A stretch of 64,000 nt of DNA from Deltaproteobacteria bacterium (GCA_013349295.1 DUZW01000003.1:86645-150644); one strand, 5' to 3'. Positions 18,112-27,832 are shown, numbered from the stretch's first letter. Notes: generated from the sequence alone by a model not told the origin. Made by a program: numbers and translations.

Positions 18112-19863
18112 ATGACCCCAACCTTACTCTCATATCTCTCCCGGCTGAAGGTGATGATAAATCGCTATACCGTCTTCCTGCTCTTTCTGCTCGGATATAC
18201 GGAGATTCTTCAACAAAACGGCGGCCTGCCATCATTACTGCAGGCCTGGCGCCTGGAAATCCCCCTGCTCCTTTATCTCTATTTCCTGCTCAATCAGCTC
18301 CTCCGCAAATCACGCCTGCAACCACTGATAGCCGCGGTACCGCTCATCTTGGTTTACGCTGTGTTCGATGCCTACCACATCATGTTCGGCCGAATGCTGC
18401 GCATCACCGAAATAACCGAACTGCCGGAGATGTTCCAGGTGCTCCCCCCCCTGGCCATCGCCTTGGCCGTCGCGCTGCTCGGACTTCCCCTGCTTACATT
18501 TATGACTTCACTAGAATTTCGCCATCGCCGAACGGCAACGGCCATCGCCTCGTTGCCTCTCCTGACACTGCCGCTGATGGTGGAAATGACCCCGGATTTC
18601 TTCATGACGGCGTTCCAGGAAACACAACAGGAAATCCTCCTCTATTCCGACACGGCCAGCGCCCGCAACAACGGTCGCCTGAGCATGATGCTTTACAATG
18701 AAGCTCGACGGAAAAGCTTCCATGACAAAATTGCCGGGCATCAGATGAACCCAGCGTCCCTGGCCGATTTCGACAACGTGATTACCGGACTCAAAGAGCA
18801 ACCAAAAAAAAGGAATATCCACCTGATCGTTCTTGAGAGCTTTCTGGACCCAGGACTCTTGAAAAATGCCCAATTTTCCCGCAACCCTGCCCATCCCTCC
18901 TTCAGCAAACTGTTTGCCAAAAAAGGGGGCATTTCCATCTCGCCGGTGTTTGCCGGGGGCACGGCCCAGGCCGAGTTTGAGGTTCTCTGCGGGGCTCCGG
19001 CCCTGCGGGAATTTTCCGGCATTGAATTTGATGTATTCACCGGGGCCAAGGCCCCCTGCCTGCCCCTTATTCTCTCCCAAGGCGGCTACGAAACCAACGC
19101 CACCAATGCCTACAAGCCTGATTTTTTCAACTCAACCAACGCCTACACCGGAATCGGCTTTGAAAAAAGATATTATCCCCAGGAATTCGCCTCGGGCTAC
19201 GACACGTATTTCTCCACCGGAGACGTGACGGATGAGGATTACATATTCGACGGCGTGCTTTTTTCCCAGAATCTGGAATTCATCACCAAGCGGATCAAGG
19301 AAAACCCTACCCTTCCCATCTTCAACTATATTATCGGCATGTACGGCCACACCCCCCACGACCTCAATCTTGACAAACGGCCAAAGGTCATCGAAATGCT
19401 CGGGAAATTCAGAGACGAAGGGCTGGAAAAAGCGGCCAACCAATACTACTACCGCACCGAGGCCATTGCCACCTTTGTCAAGGGGCTGATCGCGGCAGAC
19501 CCGCAATCACTGATCATCGTGGTAAGCGACCATCTGCCAAGCCTCTCTGGAAGCCAAACTTACAAGGATCTCAACTACCTGGGCGGAACCGTGGAGGCCA
19601 CCTTTCGCAACCGGATCTACATCATCGAAAACGGCCACCCTGTCCGACAGAACACCATCCATCATTTCGACATTCCCCGCATCATCCTCAACTACGCGAC
19701 CAGGGGAAAATACTGTAAGGAGCATGACTGCAACTTCGCCGCCCACGATACCCCGGTTGCCAAAACCGCCTACCGGCACGACTACCTTGACATCATGTCC
19801 CAGGCCATGGATGCCGCCTCGCCCATCCGCATGATCGGCGCCAAGACGCAGTGCGTGCAATAA
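18112..19863 (+). CDS. Second LtaS-like phosphoglycerol/phosphoethanolamine transferase
   Basis: This 583-residue protein has about five N-terminal membrane segments, then an alkaline-phosphatase-fold domain. Visible signatures are NIHLIVLESFLDPG (metal-binding Glu), FAGGTAQAEFEVLCG (candidate nucleophile Thr), IIGMYGHTPHDLN, and VVSDHLPSL (metal-binding Asp-His). It is clearly a different subfamily from the 13.5-15.5 kb enzyme. An intrinsic terminator follows directly. The acceptor polymer is unknown. Divergent position next to the response regulator suggests control by it, which is inference. Confidence 0.8.
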   Translation: MTPTLLSYLSRLKVMINRYTVFLLFLLGYTEILQQNGGLPSLLQAWRLEIPLLLYLYFLLNQLLRKSRLQPLIAAVPLILVYAVFDAYHIMFGRMLRITEITELPEMFQVLPPLAIALAVALLGLPLLTFMTSLEFRHRRTATAIASLPLLTLPLMVEMTPDFFMTAFQETQQEILLYSDTASARNNGRLSMMLYNEARRKSFHDKIAGHQMNPASLADFDNVITGLKEQPKKRNIHLIVLESFLDPGLLKNAQFSRNPAHPSFSKLFAKKGGISISPVFAGGTAQAEFEVLCGAPALREFSGIEFDVFTGAKAPCLPLILSQGGYETNATNAYKPDFFNSTNAYTGIGFEKRYYPQEFASGYDTYFSTGDVTDEDYIFDGVLFSQNLEFITKRIKENPTLPIFNYIIGMYGHTPHDLNLDKRPKVIEMLGKFRDEGLEKAANQYYYRTEAIATFVKGLIAADPQSLIIVVSDHLPSLSGSQTYKDLNYLGGTVEATFRNRIYIIENGHPVRQNTIHHFDIPRIILNYATRGKYCKEHDCNFAAHDTPVAKTAYRHDYLDIMSQAMDAASPIRMIGAKTQCVQ

Positions 19864-19887
19864 AAAATATCCGCAGGACAAAAAAAA

Positions 19888-19918
19888 GGGTGTCAACCGA
19901 AACGGTTGACACCCTTTT
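19888..19918. terminator. Strong intrinsic terminator, bidirectional
   Basis: GGGTGTCAACCG (19888-19899) and CGGTTGACACCC (19903-19914) form a perfect 12-bp stem with an AAA triloop, flanked by A7 on the left and TTTT on the right. It can terminate the LtaS-like gene on plus and the tRNA-Pro transcript on minus. Confidence 0.9.
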
Positions 19919-19926
19919 GCTATTGC

Positions 19927-20003
19927 TGGTCGGGATGAGAGGATTCGAACCTCCGGCCCCTTGAACCCCATTCAAGTGCGCTACCAGACTGCGCTACATC
20001 CCG
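19927..20003 (-). tRNA. tRNA-Pro (anticodon GGG)
   Basis: The 77-base cloverleaf has a seven-pair acceptor stem (CGGGATG/CATCCCG), TTCGAAT T-loop, anticodon stem CTTGA/TCAAG with loop ATGGGGT, giving anticodon GGG. The CCA end is encoded at 19927-19929. It lies downstream of the MerR-type gene in the thrS-pheT-ihfA direction. Confidence 0.95.
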
Positions 20004-20086
20004 GACTAAATATTTTCACACAACAAGTTGGCCCCTATTTAGCATGGCCAGAGGCGCCTGTCAAGCTGCACTCTCTTCCAACGACC

Positions 20087-20479
20087 TTATTCCTCGAGAA
20101 TCTTCTGCAATGCCAACAATTCGGCCTTGAGCTGCCCAAAGATATCCGCCGGGTTCACAGCCGGCTCCTGCTCCTGACCGCCGCCATCCTTGGCCAGGGC
20201 TTTTTTGGCGCCGCTGATTGTAAAGCCTTCATCCTTGAGCAACCTTTTAATCGCCAGAACCGTTTCCACATCAACCCGGCGATAAAGTCGCTGTTTGGAC
20301 TGAGCCCGTTGCGGATGGAGAATCCTGAATTCTGACTCCCAGTAGCGAAGCACATGCTGCTTCACCCCGGTTATCGCGCACACCTCGCCGATCTTGAAGT
20401 ACCGCTTCTCAGGAATCCCAGGCAAAACCTGAGCTACCCCATGAGCATCATCAAAAATCCCGCAAGATGGTTTGGTCAC
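20087..20479 (-). CDS. MerR-family transcriptional regulator
   Basis: This 130-residue protein has an N-terminal winged helix of the MerR type: [27 protein letters not shown], then [26 protein letters not shown] short C-terminal helix follows. There is no cysteine-rich effector domain, so it is not a metal sensor of the classical sort. It sits immediately behind ihfA with a nine-base gap, an arrangement seen in other Desulfobacterota, and probably belongs to the pheST-ihfA transcript. Target genes are unknown. Confidence 0.85.
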   Translation of the reverse strand: MTKPSCGIFDDAHGVAQVLPGIPEKRYFKIGEVCAITGVKQHVLRYWESEFRILHPQRAQSKQRLYRRVDVETVLAIKRLLKDEGFTISGAKKALAKDGGGQEQEPAVNPADIFGQLKAELLALQKILEE

Positions 20480-20488
20480 TCTGTTCCT

Positions 20489-20782
20489 TTACTCCTTGTT
20501 CAGATTCTCCCGAACCACCTTGCTGGGCCTGAAGGAAACCATATGCCGTTTGGAAATCTCCATGGTTTCACCGGTCCGGGGGTTACGTCCCACCCGCGAG
20601 GATTTCTTCCGCACGGTGAAGGTGCCGAACTGCACAATCTTGATGGCCTCCCCCTGAAGCAGGGTTTTCTTAAGCACATCAAAAACAGCATCAACCATTT
20701 CCCCGGCGCTCCGCTGCGAAAAACCCATCTTCTCGTTGATGGTCTGCGAGAGTTCTTTTCTGGTAAGATTGGATCGTTTCAT
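20489..20782 (-). CDS. ihfA: Integration host factor subunit alpha
   Basis: This is a DNA-bending HU/IHF-family protein of 97 residues. The conserved arm and core are visible: GEAIKIVQFGTFTVRKKSSRVGRNPRTGE, with the RNPRTGE arm tip followed by FRPSKVVRENLN. It follows pheT after three bases, the same order as in enterobacteria (pheS-pheT-ihfA), which supports the alpha-subunit name. It works as a heterodimer with IHF-beta, not found here. Confidence 0.93.
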   Translation of the reverse strand: MKRSNLTRKELSQTINEKMGFSQRSAGEMVDAVFDVLKKTLLQGEAIKIVQFGTFTVRKKSSRVGRNPRTGETMEISKRHMVSFRPSKVVRENLNKE

Positions 20783-20785
20783 CTA

Positions 20786-23218
20786 TTATGCCTCACGTAG
20801 CTGACCGTTAAAACGGGAAATCATCATCTCTATATTTTTTTTGTGAACCTTGCCGACTGTTTCGTCATCCAGAGTTCGATCGCTTGCCCGATAGGTAATG
20901 GAAATTGCGACACTCTTTTTCCCTGTCTCAATATTCTTCCCCTGGAACACATCAAAAATCTCGGCTTTTTCGATAAGCTTTTCCCCGCACTCATCAATGG
21001 CGGAAAGCATTTCCCCGGCGGCAACCCCCTCCGGCACGATAAGAGCCATGTCCCATTTCACAAAAGGAAACTTGGGCAGCGGTGCAAAGGTCTTTGACTG
21101 AGGAGAAATACCGGCGAGCGCGGCCAGATCAATATCCACGAAAAAGGCTTCCTGCTTGACCCCAAAACCCTTCAAGGTTTTCTGACTGAAAGCCCCGCAC
21201 CAGCCCAATATTTTTCCCCCTCCCATGACTGCTAAAACAGTGCCGGGTTCGGCAAAGGGGAGTTCCTGGGTGGCGACACCCGCCTGGCAGGTGATAGTCT
21301 TGCCGAGCTGCAGCCTGTCAAAAATTTGCGCCACAATCCCGGTGACATCAAGGAGGTCAGCCGGGGTTTCCCCGGCATGGAGAATAGGCGCCCCCGGATT
21401 CCTACGGCCGGAGATAACCGCGGCCAAACGGAATGGCTCTTCAGGCTGCCGACTCCCTTGGGGATGAAAAACCTTGCCGACTTCAAAAAGCCGGACATCA
21501 TAGCTCTGATGATTAACATTGCGCCGCAGGTTTTCAAGAAGCCCGGGCAAAAGCGTGGTCCGCAAAACACTCTGATCTTCCGCCAGAGGATTCAAAAGAT
21601 GCACGGTCTGGCGCCTGATGTCTTCCTCGGCCAAACCCAGCAGATCGCCATGTTGCGGGCTCACGAAACTGTAATTAATTGCCTCGTAAAAACCGAGAGC
21701 GGTAAGGGTATCCGCCACTTTTTTTCGTAACTCCCGAAGCGCATCCTGCTCGGAAAAACTCATGGGCACCATGGGCAGCGTGGTGGGCAACAAGTTGTAA
21801 CCCACGATCCGGGCTACCTCTTCAATAAGGTCAACCTCCCGCTCAAGATCAACCCGAAAACTCGGCGGGGTCACCCGAAGGGTATCGTCATCGATCCTTT
21901 CCACATCAATCTCAATGCATGTCAGAGCTGCGGCAATCTGCTCAAGAGTAAGATCCATGCCCAACAGGGAGCAGGTCCGGTTTCGCCGCAGGATAATGGG
22001 AACCGGGGCGACAACACCCGCACTGTAATCAAACCCTCCCGCAACAATCTCCCCGCTGCCCAGCGCGGCCATGAGCTGAACAGCACGCTCCATGGCCTTG
22101 GGCACCCCCTGAGGATCAACGCCCCGCTCGAAACGGTAGGACGACTCGGTGCTCATATTAAGCCTGCCGGCGGTGCGCCGGATACCGATGGCTGAGAAAC
22201 AAGCGCTTTCCAGAAGAATGTCACAGGTTCCGCCGTCGACCTCGGAATTGGCGCCGCCCATAATCCCGGCCACGGCCACCGGTCGCTCAGCATCGCAGAT
22301 CATCAGCATCTCGCTGTCAAGCTGGTGCTCGGCCCCATCCAGGGTGGCAAGACTCTCACCTGCCCTTGCCCGACGGACCACGATCCTGCCGCCTGCCAGC
22401 TTGTTGAAATCAAAGGCGTGCAAAGGCTGGCCGTATTCCAGCATGACAAAGTTGGTGATATCGACAATGTTGTTGATCGGACGCATCCCCACGGCCAGCA
22501 ACCGTTGTTGCAGCCACCAGGGTGAAGAGGCGATTTTTACATTTTTAACAAGGCGGGCTGCATAGCGCGGGCAATCGGTGGATGATTCAACCTCAACGCT
22601 GAAGGGCAGATTCTCGCCGGTCAACAGAGGGAGCGGCTCGGCAATCTGCAGCGGCGGCTTGATCCGCTTGCCGATAACCCCGCCAACCTCCCGGGCAATA
22701 CCAAGGACACTGGCGCAATCCGGCCGGTTCGGGGTGAGATCGACCTCAATCATGGTGTCCACCAACCCCAGAGCCTGACTGAGCAACTGCCCAGGCTCCA
22801 GGTCCGGGCTCAGCTCCATGATCCCGACCTGCTCCTCGGTAATCCCAAGCTCCTTGGCGGAACAGAGCATGCCGCAGGATTCCTCCCCACGAATCTTGGC
22901 CGGCTTGATGGTGAATCCTGCGGGCAATACCGCACCGGGCAAGGCAAGGGCCGTGACCAATCCGGCTCGCGCGTTGGGAGCTCCGCATACCACCCGCTTA
23001 CGCTCATGACCCACGTTAACATCACAGAGGACCAGCTTGTCCGCGTTGGGATGGGGCTGAACCGCTTCGATTCTGGCAACCACAACCCCGGTCAGATCAG
23101 GATAACACGGAACACATGCATCCACCTCAAGACCGAGCATGGTCAGATGGTCGGCAATCCGCACCGGTTCCAAGTCCGTATCAATGTATTCGCGCAACCA
23201 GTTGAACGTAAACTTCAT
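20786..23218 (-). CDS. pheT: Phenylalanyl-tRNA synthetase beta subunit
   Basis: This is the large subunit of the alpha2-beta2 enzyme that charges tRNA-Phe; it carries tRNA binding and editing. The 810-residue length is typical. An N-terminal EMAP-II-like tRNA-binding domain (residues about 40-150, IEAVQPHPNADKLVLCDVN), the B3/B4 editing domain, the B5 domain, the catalytic-like core and the C-terminal anticodon-binding FDX-ACB domain (PKFPFVKWDMALIVPEGV) appear in order. It is separated from pheS by a 129-base gap with two hairpins, unusually long for this pair. Confidence 0.96.
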   Translation of the reverse strand: MKFTFNWLREYIDTDLEPVRIADHLTMLGLEVDACVPCYPDLTGVVVARIEAVQPHPNADKLVLCDVNVGHERKRVVCGAPNARAGLVTALALPGAVLPAGFTIKPAKIRGEESCGMLCSAKELGITEEQVGIMELSPDLEPGQLLSQALGLVDTMIEVDLTPNRPDCASVLGIAREVGGVIGKRIKPPLQIAEPLPLLTGENLPFSVEVESSTDCPRYAARLVKNVKIASSPWWLQQRLLAVGMRPINNIVDITNFVMLEYGQPLHAFDFNKLAGGRIVVRRARAGESLATLDGAEHQLDSEMLMICDAERPVAVAGIMGGANSEVDGGTCDILLESACFSAIGIRRTAGRLNMSTESSYRFERGVDPQGVPKAMERAVQLMAALGSGEIVAGGFDYSAGVVAPVPIILRRNRTCSLLGMDLTLEQIAAALTCIEIDVERIDDDTLRVTPPSFRVDLEREVDLIEEVARIVGYNLLPTTLPMVPMSFSEQDALRELRKKVADTLTALGFYEAINYSFVSPQHGDLLGLAEEDIRRQTVHLLNPLAEDQSVLRTTLLPGLLENLRRNVNHQSYDVRLFEVGKVFHPQGSRQPEEPFRLAAVISGRRNPGAPILHAGETPADLLDVTGIVAQIFDRLQLGKTITCQAGVATQELPFAEPGTVLAVMGGGKILGWCGAFSQKTLKGFGVKQEAFFVDIDLAALAGISPQSKTFAPLPKFPFVKWDMALIVPEGVAAGEMLSAIDECGEKLIEKAEIFDVFQGKNIETGKKSVAISITYRASDRTLDDETVGKVHKKNIEMMISRFNGQLREA

Positions 23219-23347
23219 GGGTCGTATCTTATTTGGGTCGTCGCCCCAAGGGGGGCTTAAGCCGTTATTTGAAAACGGCAGCAGTGTTAACGGCGTTAAA
23301 AGCCAAGCAGCAACAGCAGCCTAGCGATGCTGATGCCGTAACAATTC
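23219..23347 (-). promoter_or_regulatory. pheS-pheT intergenic region with two hairpins
   Basis: Two perfect stems occur in the 129-base gap. GCCGTT/AACGGC (23261-23266 with 23274-23279) has a seven-base loop, and GCCCC/GGGGC (23243-23247 with 23252-23256) has a four-base loop. No T-run follows, so neither is an ordinary terminator. They lie just upstream of the pheT start on the minus transcript and may affect processing or translation. Confidence 0.35.
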
Positions 23348-24367
23348 CTAAAACTGGGAAAGAAACCGCAGGTCGTTTTCGTAGAAAAGCCGAATATCGG
23401 TGATCCCGTACTTCAACATGGCAATCCGTTCGATACCAAGGCCAAAGGCAAAGCCGCTATACTCTTCCGGATCGTAACCAACCTTTTTAAAGACCTCGGG
23501 GTCGATCATGCCGGCGCCTAAAATCTCAAGCCAGCCGGTGTGTTTGCACACCCGGCATCCCTTGCCGCCACAGATCACGCAGCCGATATCAACCTCGGCG
23601 CTCGGCTCGGTAAAAGGAAAAAAACTGGGGCGAAAACGAATGGGGGTATTTTTCGCGAACATCTTGGTGATGAACACGGAAAGCACTCCCTTGAGGTCGG
23701 CAAAAGAGATTTTACGATCAACGAGAAACCCTTCCACCTGATGAAACATAGGGGTATGGGTAATATCAGAATCACAGCGGTAAACCTTGCCCGGCGCAAT
23801 CATCCGCAGGGGCGGCCGCTCCTTCTCCATGATCCTGGCCTGCATGGGTGAGGTATGGGTTCTGAGCAGCAGGCTGTCACTGATATAGAAAGTGTCATGC
23901 ATGGCCCGAGCCGGGTGATGCGGGGGGATGTTCAATGCCTCGAAATTATAAAAATCGACCTCGACATCCGGGCCCTCAGCCACCGCAAATCCAAGACCTT
24001 CGAATATGGCGCAAACCGTATCCATGACTTGGGTCACCGGATGAAGCTTGCCAAAAGGGAGAGTCCGCCCTGGCAGAGTCAAATCGACGGTGGGTTGTGA
24101 GGTCCCGACACCAGATTGTGCAAGTATGGCTTCCCGTTCGGCAAAAGCAGATTCAAGCTCCTGCTTTATCTCGTTGGCAAGCTGTCCGAGCCGAGGACGA
24201 TCTTCCGGAGGAGCCTGACCCAATTGGCGAAGAACAAGGGTAAACTCCCCTTTCCGGCCCAGATATTTAACTCGAAACGACTCAAGCTCGCCGATCTGGG
24301 AGATTGAAGCGAGCTCATCACCGGCAGCGGCTTTTAAGCGAAGCAGTTCATCGTGCATGCTGGGCAT
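23348..24367 (-). CDS. pheS: Phenylalanyl-tRNA synthetase alpha subunit
   Basis: This is the catalytic subunit of PheRS. The roughly 339-residue protein has an N-terminal coiled-coil arm and the class II core: motif 2 region [10 protein letters not shown] followed by [21 protein letters not shown], and motif 3 [19 protein letters not shown] near the C-terminus. ATG 24367 is one of three closely spaced possible starts (GTG 24379, ATG 24358); none has a strong ribosome binding site, and the gene may rely on coupling to rplT, which ends 20 bases upstream. Confidence 0.95.
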   Translation of the reverse strand: MPSMHDELLRLKAAAGDELASISQIGELESFRVKYLGRKGEFTLVLRQLGQAPPEDRPRLGQLANEIKQELESAFAEREAILAQSGVGTSQPTVDLTLPGRTLPFGKLHPVTQVMDTVCAIFEGLGFAVAEGPDVEVDFYNFEALNIPPHHPARAMHDTFYISDSLLLRTHTSPMQARIMEKERPPLRMIAPGKVYRCDSDITHTPMFHQVEGFLVDRKISFADLKGVLSVFITKMFAKNTPIRFRPSFFPFTEPSAEVDIGCVICGGKGCRVCKHTGWLEILGAGMIDPEVFKKVGYDPEEYSGFAFGLGIERIAMLKYGITDIRLFYENDLRFLSQF

Positions 24368-24387
24368 AACAGAGGGCACGGCAACAA

Positions 24388-24741
24388 TCAGTTGCTAGCG
24401 CCAGCGAGCTTGGCAACCTGGGTAAAGGCCCCCGGATCAAGAACTGCCAGATTGGCAAGAACCTTACGGTCCAACTCAACATTTACCTTCTTCAAGCCGC
24501 CCATCATCCGGCTGTAAGTGCTGCCGTTTTCATGGCAAGCCGCCCCGATCCGGACAATCCACAACTTCCTGAAATCACGCTTTTTCTGACGACGATCACG
24601 ATAAGCATAGCATAACGCCCGATCAACGGCTTCCGTTGCTGATCTGTACAGACGATTCCGACCACCGATAAAACCACTGGCCAAATTCAAAACCTTTTTT
24701 CTTCTCCGGCGCGCTTTAAATCCACGTGTTACGCGAGGCAT
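24388..24741 (-). CDS. rplT: 50S ribosomal protein L20
   Basis: L20 binds 23S rRNA early in 50S assembly. The 117-residue basic protein begins [18 protein letters not shown] and shows the conserved [21 protein letters not shown] stretch. An AAGGAG stands before the ATG at 24741; the frame extends upstream but that part is not supported. In Escherichia coli L20 represses rpmI-rplT through an mRNA structure; whether that operates here is not visible. Confidence 0.97.
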   Translation of the reverse strand: MPRVTRGFKARRRRKKVLNLASGFIGGRNRLYRSATEAVDRALCYAYRDRRQKKRDFRKLWIVRIGAACHENGSTYSRMMGGLKKVNVELDRKVLANLAVLDPGAFTQVAKLAGASN

Positions 24742-24841
24742 CGTACTTCTCCTTATTGACATTCTCCGACGTTTTCTGAGCGTCGGCAGTATTTATAACC
24801 TGATATATTGCCTTGAGGCGGACTGTCAGCCCTGCCGTTTT

Positions 24842-25039
24842 TTACATATAGGGCAACAGACGCTTGATCCCCTTGACATTGGTATCATCAACGATACCGG
24901 ACTGTCGCAGATTTCTTTTCCGCTTGGTGCTCTTCTTGGTGAGGATATGGCTGGTAAAAGCCTTGCGGCGGACAATCTTGCCGGTGCCGGTACACTTGAA
25001 CCGTTTAGCAGCCCCTCTGTTTGTTTTCATCTTCGGCAT
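24842..25039 (-). CDS. rpmI: 50S ribosomal protein L35
   Basis: This 65-residue basic protein starts [21 protein letters not shown] and contains [15 protein letters not shown], the standard L35 signatures. It lies between infC and rplT, the universal order. Confidence 0.97.
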   Translation of the reverse strand: MPKMKTNRGAAKRFKCTGTGKIVRRKAFTSHILTKKSTKRKRNLRQSGIVDDTNVKGIKRLLPYM

Positions 25040-25125
25040 GGTGTTCTCCCTTTTTCATATCTTCGCCGGTAGAACCGCACCGGCCAGTAGTACTCTATGT
25101 TTATCCGCCAACCTTGGCAGAACTG

Positions 25126-25668
25126 TTATTTAGGTCCGACAAACATGGCCATTTGCCGCCCTTCCATCTTGGGGGACTGCAAGATAACCGCGTCTTCCAT
25201 CAACTCCTGGGCAACCTTGTTCATGACCTCCATACCAAGGGTATCGGCATAGACAATCTCACGGCCACGGAAACGCAGGGTGATCTTTACCTTGTTCTTC
25301 TGCTGCAGAAACTTCTTGATATTCTTGATCTTGAATTCAAGATCATGTTTCTCGGTTTTAGGCCGGAGCTTGATTTCCTTGACCTCGATAACCGTCTGCT
25401 TCTTCTTGGCTTCCTGCTGTTTCTTGCTCTGCTCGTAACGAAATTTACCAAAATCCATGATCCGGCAGACCGGAGGATCGGCAGCTGCCGAAAGTTCAAC
25501 AAGATCCAAACCAGCCGCCTCTGACTTTGCCAGCGCTTCGCGGACAGGCACAACTCCTACCTGTTTCCCTTCCTCATCAATAAGACGGACTTCCTTGCAA
25601 TCAATCTCTTGGTTGATTCTGGCACGCACTTCCCGCTCTGGTCGGTCGCCAACTTTTTTCCCTTTGAT
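25126..25668 (-). CDS. infC: Translation initiation factor IF-3, probable AUC start
   Basis: IF-3 keeps ribosomal subunits apart and proofreads the start codon. The protein has the N-domain (INQEIDCKEVRLIDEEGKQVG), the linker DPPVCRIMDFGKFRYEQSKKQQEAKKKQ and the C-domain (KITLRFRGREIVYADTLGMEVM). The start is notable. GGAGGT (25680-25675) is followed immediately by ATG AGT and then ATC at 25668. The ATG is too close to the ribosome binding site, whereas ATC is six bases away and opens the conserved K-G-x-K start that aligns with the AUU start of E. coli infC. An AUC start would give IF-3 autoregulation. If ATG 25674 is used, two residues are added. Confidence 0.95.
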   Translation of the reverse strand: MKGKKVGDRPEREVRARINQEIDCKEVRLIDEEGKQVGVVPVREALAKSEAAGLDLVELSAAADPPVCRIMDFGKFRYEQSKKQQEAKKKQTVIEVKEIKLRPKTEKHDLEFKIKNIKKFLQQKNKVKITLRFRGREIVYADTLGMEVMNKVAQELMEDAVILQSPKMEGRQMAMFVGPK

Positions 25669-25757
25669 ACTCATACCTCCGTACAGATTATTCTTGAAAC
25701 AGCGCACATGATGCAACGCGTCCGCACGCTGAAATATATCATAATACTCTGAATCAC

Positions 25758-27698
25758 CTAGCTATTGCAAGCGCCAGTTCGACCTGCTTCATTTTCCCTG
25801 GCAATCAACGCGACAAACTCGGGGATTGACATAGCCGGAAGGTTTTCGCCGTTACGTATCCGAACCGTGACCTGCCGCGCTTCCATTTCCTTGTCGCCGA
25901 TGATCAGCATGTACGGAATCTTCTGCATCTGGGCTTCACGGATCTTATAATTGAGCTTTTCGTTGCGGATATCCTTTTCAACCCGCACCCCAGCCCTCCG
26001 CAATTCCGAATATACCTCTTCCGCATAAGCGAGTTGCGCGTCGGTGATATTCATGATCCTGGCCTGAGCCGGAGCAAGCCACACCGGAAAGGCTCCGGCG
26101 TAATGCTCGATGAGCACCCCGATAAAACGCTCCAGAGAGCCCATGAGCGCCCGGTGGATCATAATCGGCTGATGTTCCTTGCCGTCTTCCCCGGTATAGG
26201 TCATCTCAAAACGTTCGGGGAGATTGAAATCCACCTGGATTGTTGAACACTGCCAGCTGCGCCCCAGAACATCCTTGATCTTGATATCAATCTTCGGCCC
26301 GTAAAAAACCCCTTCGCCGGGGTCGACCTCGTAAGCAAGACCCTTTTTCTCCAAGGCCAGTTTAAGGGCGGTGGTGGCCTGTTCCCAGTGCCCATCGTTG
26401 CCCACATACTTCTCCGGCCTGGTGGAGAGGTAGATATCGTAGCTTTCAAAACCAAAGGTTTTGAGGATGTGCATGTTCAGGTCGAGGATATTAAAAATTT
26501 CCTCTTCCAGATTATCCGGTCGACAGAAGATATGAGCATCATCCTGGGTAAAGCCCCGAACCCGCATAAGACCATGCAGGGCACCGGTCTTCTCGAAACG
26601 ATAAACGGTCCCGAGCTCACACCAGCGCAAGGGAAACTCACGATAGCTGCGCTTGCGGGTATTATAAATCCCGATATGAAACGGACAATTCATCGGCTTG
26701 AGCTGGTAACTCACCTCCTCGATGTCCATGGGGGAAAACATATTCTCCCCGTAAAAATCGAGGTGACCGCTGGTCTTCCACATGTCGCGCCTGGCAATAT
26801 GCGGGGTAAAGAGCAGCTCATAACCGTTTTTATAATGTTCGTCGCGCCAGTGATCCTCAATGATCTTCCGAAGCAAAGCACCCTTGGGCTGCCAGAGGAT
26901 CAACCCCGGACCGACCTGATCGGAAACGGCAAACAACTCCAGTTCCTTGCCGAGCTTCCGGTGGTCCCGTTTTTTTGCCTCTTCAATCTGGTGGAGATAA
27001 GCCTTCAGATCCTTGGCATCAAAAAACGCCGTGCCATAGAGGCGCTGGAGCATCTGATTTTTTTCATCACCGCGCCAATAGGCACCGGCCTGCTTGATAA
27101 CCTTAACGGCCTTCAGCCAGCCCGCATGCGGCAGATGCGGACCGCGGCAGAGATCAACAAAATCTCCCTGCCTGTAAAGCGAAACGGTCTCAACGGCCAA
27201 GTCCTTCAACAACTCAACCTTGTAGGTCTGCCCACTCTTTTCAAAAAGCTCAATCGCCTGAGCGGCAGACATGGTCTCCCGGCTAAAAGGAGCGGCAACA
27301 GCGGCAAGCTCCTGCATTTTTTCTTCAATCCGCACAAGATCGTCTGGCGTGAACGGCTCCACGCGATCAAAATCATAGTAAAACCCATCGGCGATGGCCG
27401 GTCCGATGGCAACCCGCACCTCCTTGCCGAACAGGGCAAGAACAGCCTCGGCCATGACATGGGCCGCACTGTGCCGTAAAATCTCCAAGGCCTCGGGACT
27501 GTCAACGGTAACTGGCGCAAATACCGCATCGGCGTCGATGGGTGCCGAAAGATCCACCAACCTGTCATTCAACTTGGCGGCAATGGTTTGCTTGCGCTCT
27601 TTATTGGAAACCAGTTCTTTCAGGGCCTCGGCCACAGTGATCCCCGCAGGGACTGTTTTCTGCTCCCCGGAAGGAAGTGTAAGAGATATTTCCGCCAT
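25758..27698 (-). CDS. thrS: Threonyl-tRNA synthetase
   Basis: This class II synthetase charges tRNA-Thr and edits mischarged serine. From ATG 27698 it has 646 residues: a TGS domain (residues 1-65), the editing domain with zinc/water-binding HSAAHVMAEAV and LCRGPHLPHAG, the catalytic core (motif 2 FRRW-type region REFPLRWCELGTVYRFEKTG, motif 3 GSLERFIGVLIEHY) and the C-terminal anticodon-binding domain. It heads the infC-rpmI-rplT-pheST-ihfA cluster, about 90 bases upstream of infC. An in-frame upstream start at 27731 is less likely. Confidence 0.96.
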   Translation of the reverse strand: MAEISLTLPSGEQKTVPAGITVAEALKELVSNKERKQTIAAKLNDRLVDLSAPIDADAVFAPVTVDSPEALEILRHSAAHVMAEAVLALFGKEVRVAIGPAIADGFYYDFDRVEPFTPDDLVRIEEKMQELAAVAAPFSRETMSAAQAIELFEKSGQTYKVELLKDLAVETVSLYRQGDFVDLCRGPHLPHAGWLKAVKVIKQAGAYWRGDEKNQMLQRLYGTAFFDAKDLKAYLHQIEEAKKRDHRKLGKELELFAVSDQVGPGLILWQPKGALLRKIIEDHWRDEHYKNGYELLFTPHIARRDMWKTSGHLDFYGENMFSPMDIEEVSYQLKPMNCPFHIGIYNTRKRSYREFPLRWCELGTVYRFEKTGALHGLMRVRGFTQDDAHIFCRPDNLEEEIFNILDLNMHILKTFGFESYDIYLSTRPEKYVGNDGHWEQATTALKLALEKKGLAYEVDPGEGVFYGPKIDIKIKDVLGRSWQCSTIQVDFNLPERFEMTYTGEDGKEHQPIMIHRALMGSLERFIGVLIEHYAGAFPVWLAPAQARIMNITDAQLAYAEEVYSELRRAGVRVEKDIRNEKLNYKIREAQMQKIPYMLIIGDKEMEARQVTVRIRNGENLPAMSIPEFVALIARENEAGRTGACNS

Positions 27699-27832
27699 GG
27701 TTGTTGAATCAGCCTTTCCGCAAATGCACAAACAAAAACAAGCACATTGACCTGGTCAATCTGCCTGCACAATAAGACTTAGCAAAAAGCTCTGCAAAGC
27801 CTCGCGACGCCAAGATATTCGTGTATGTACTC

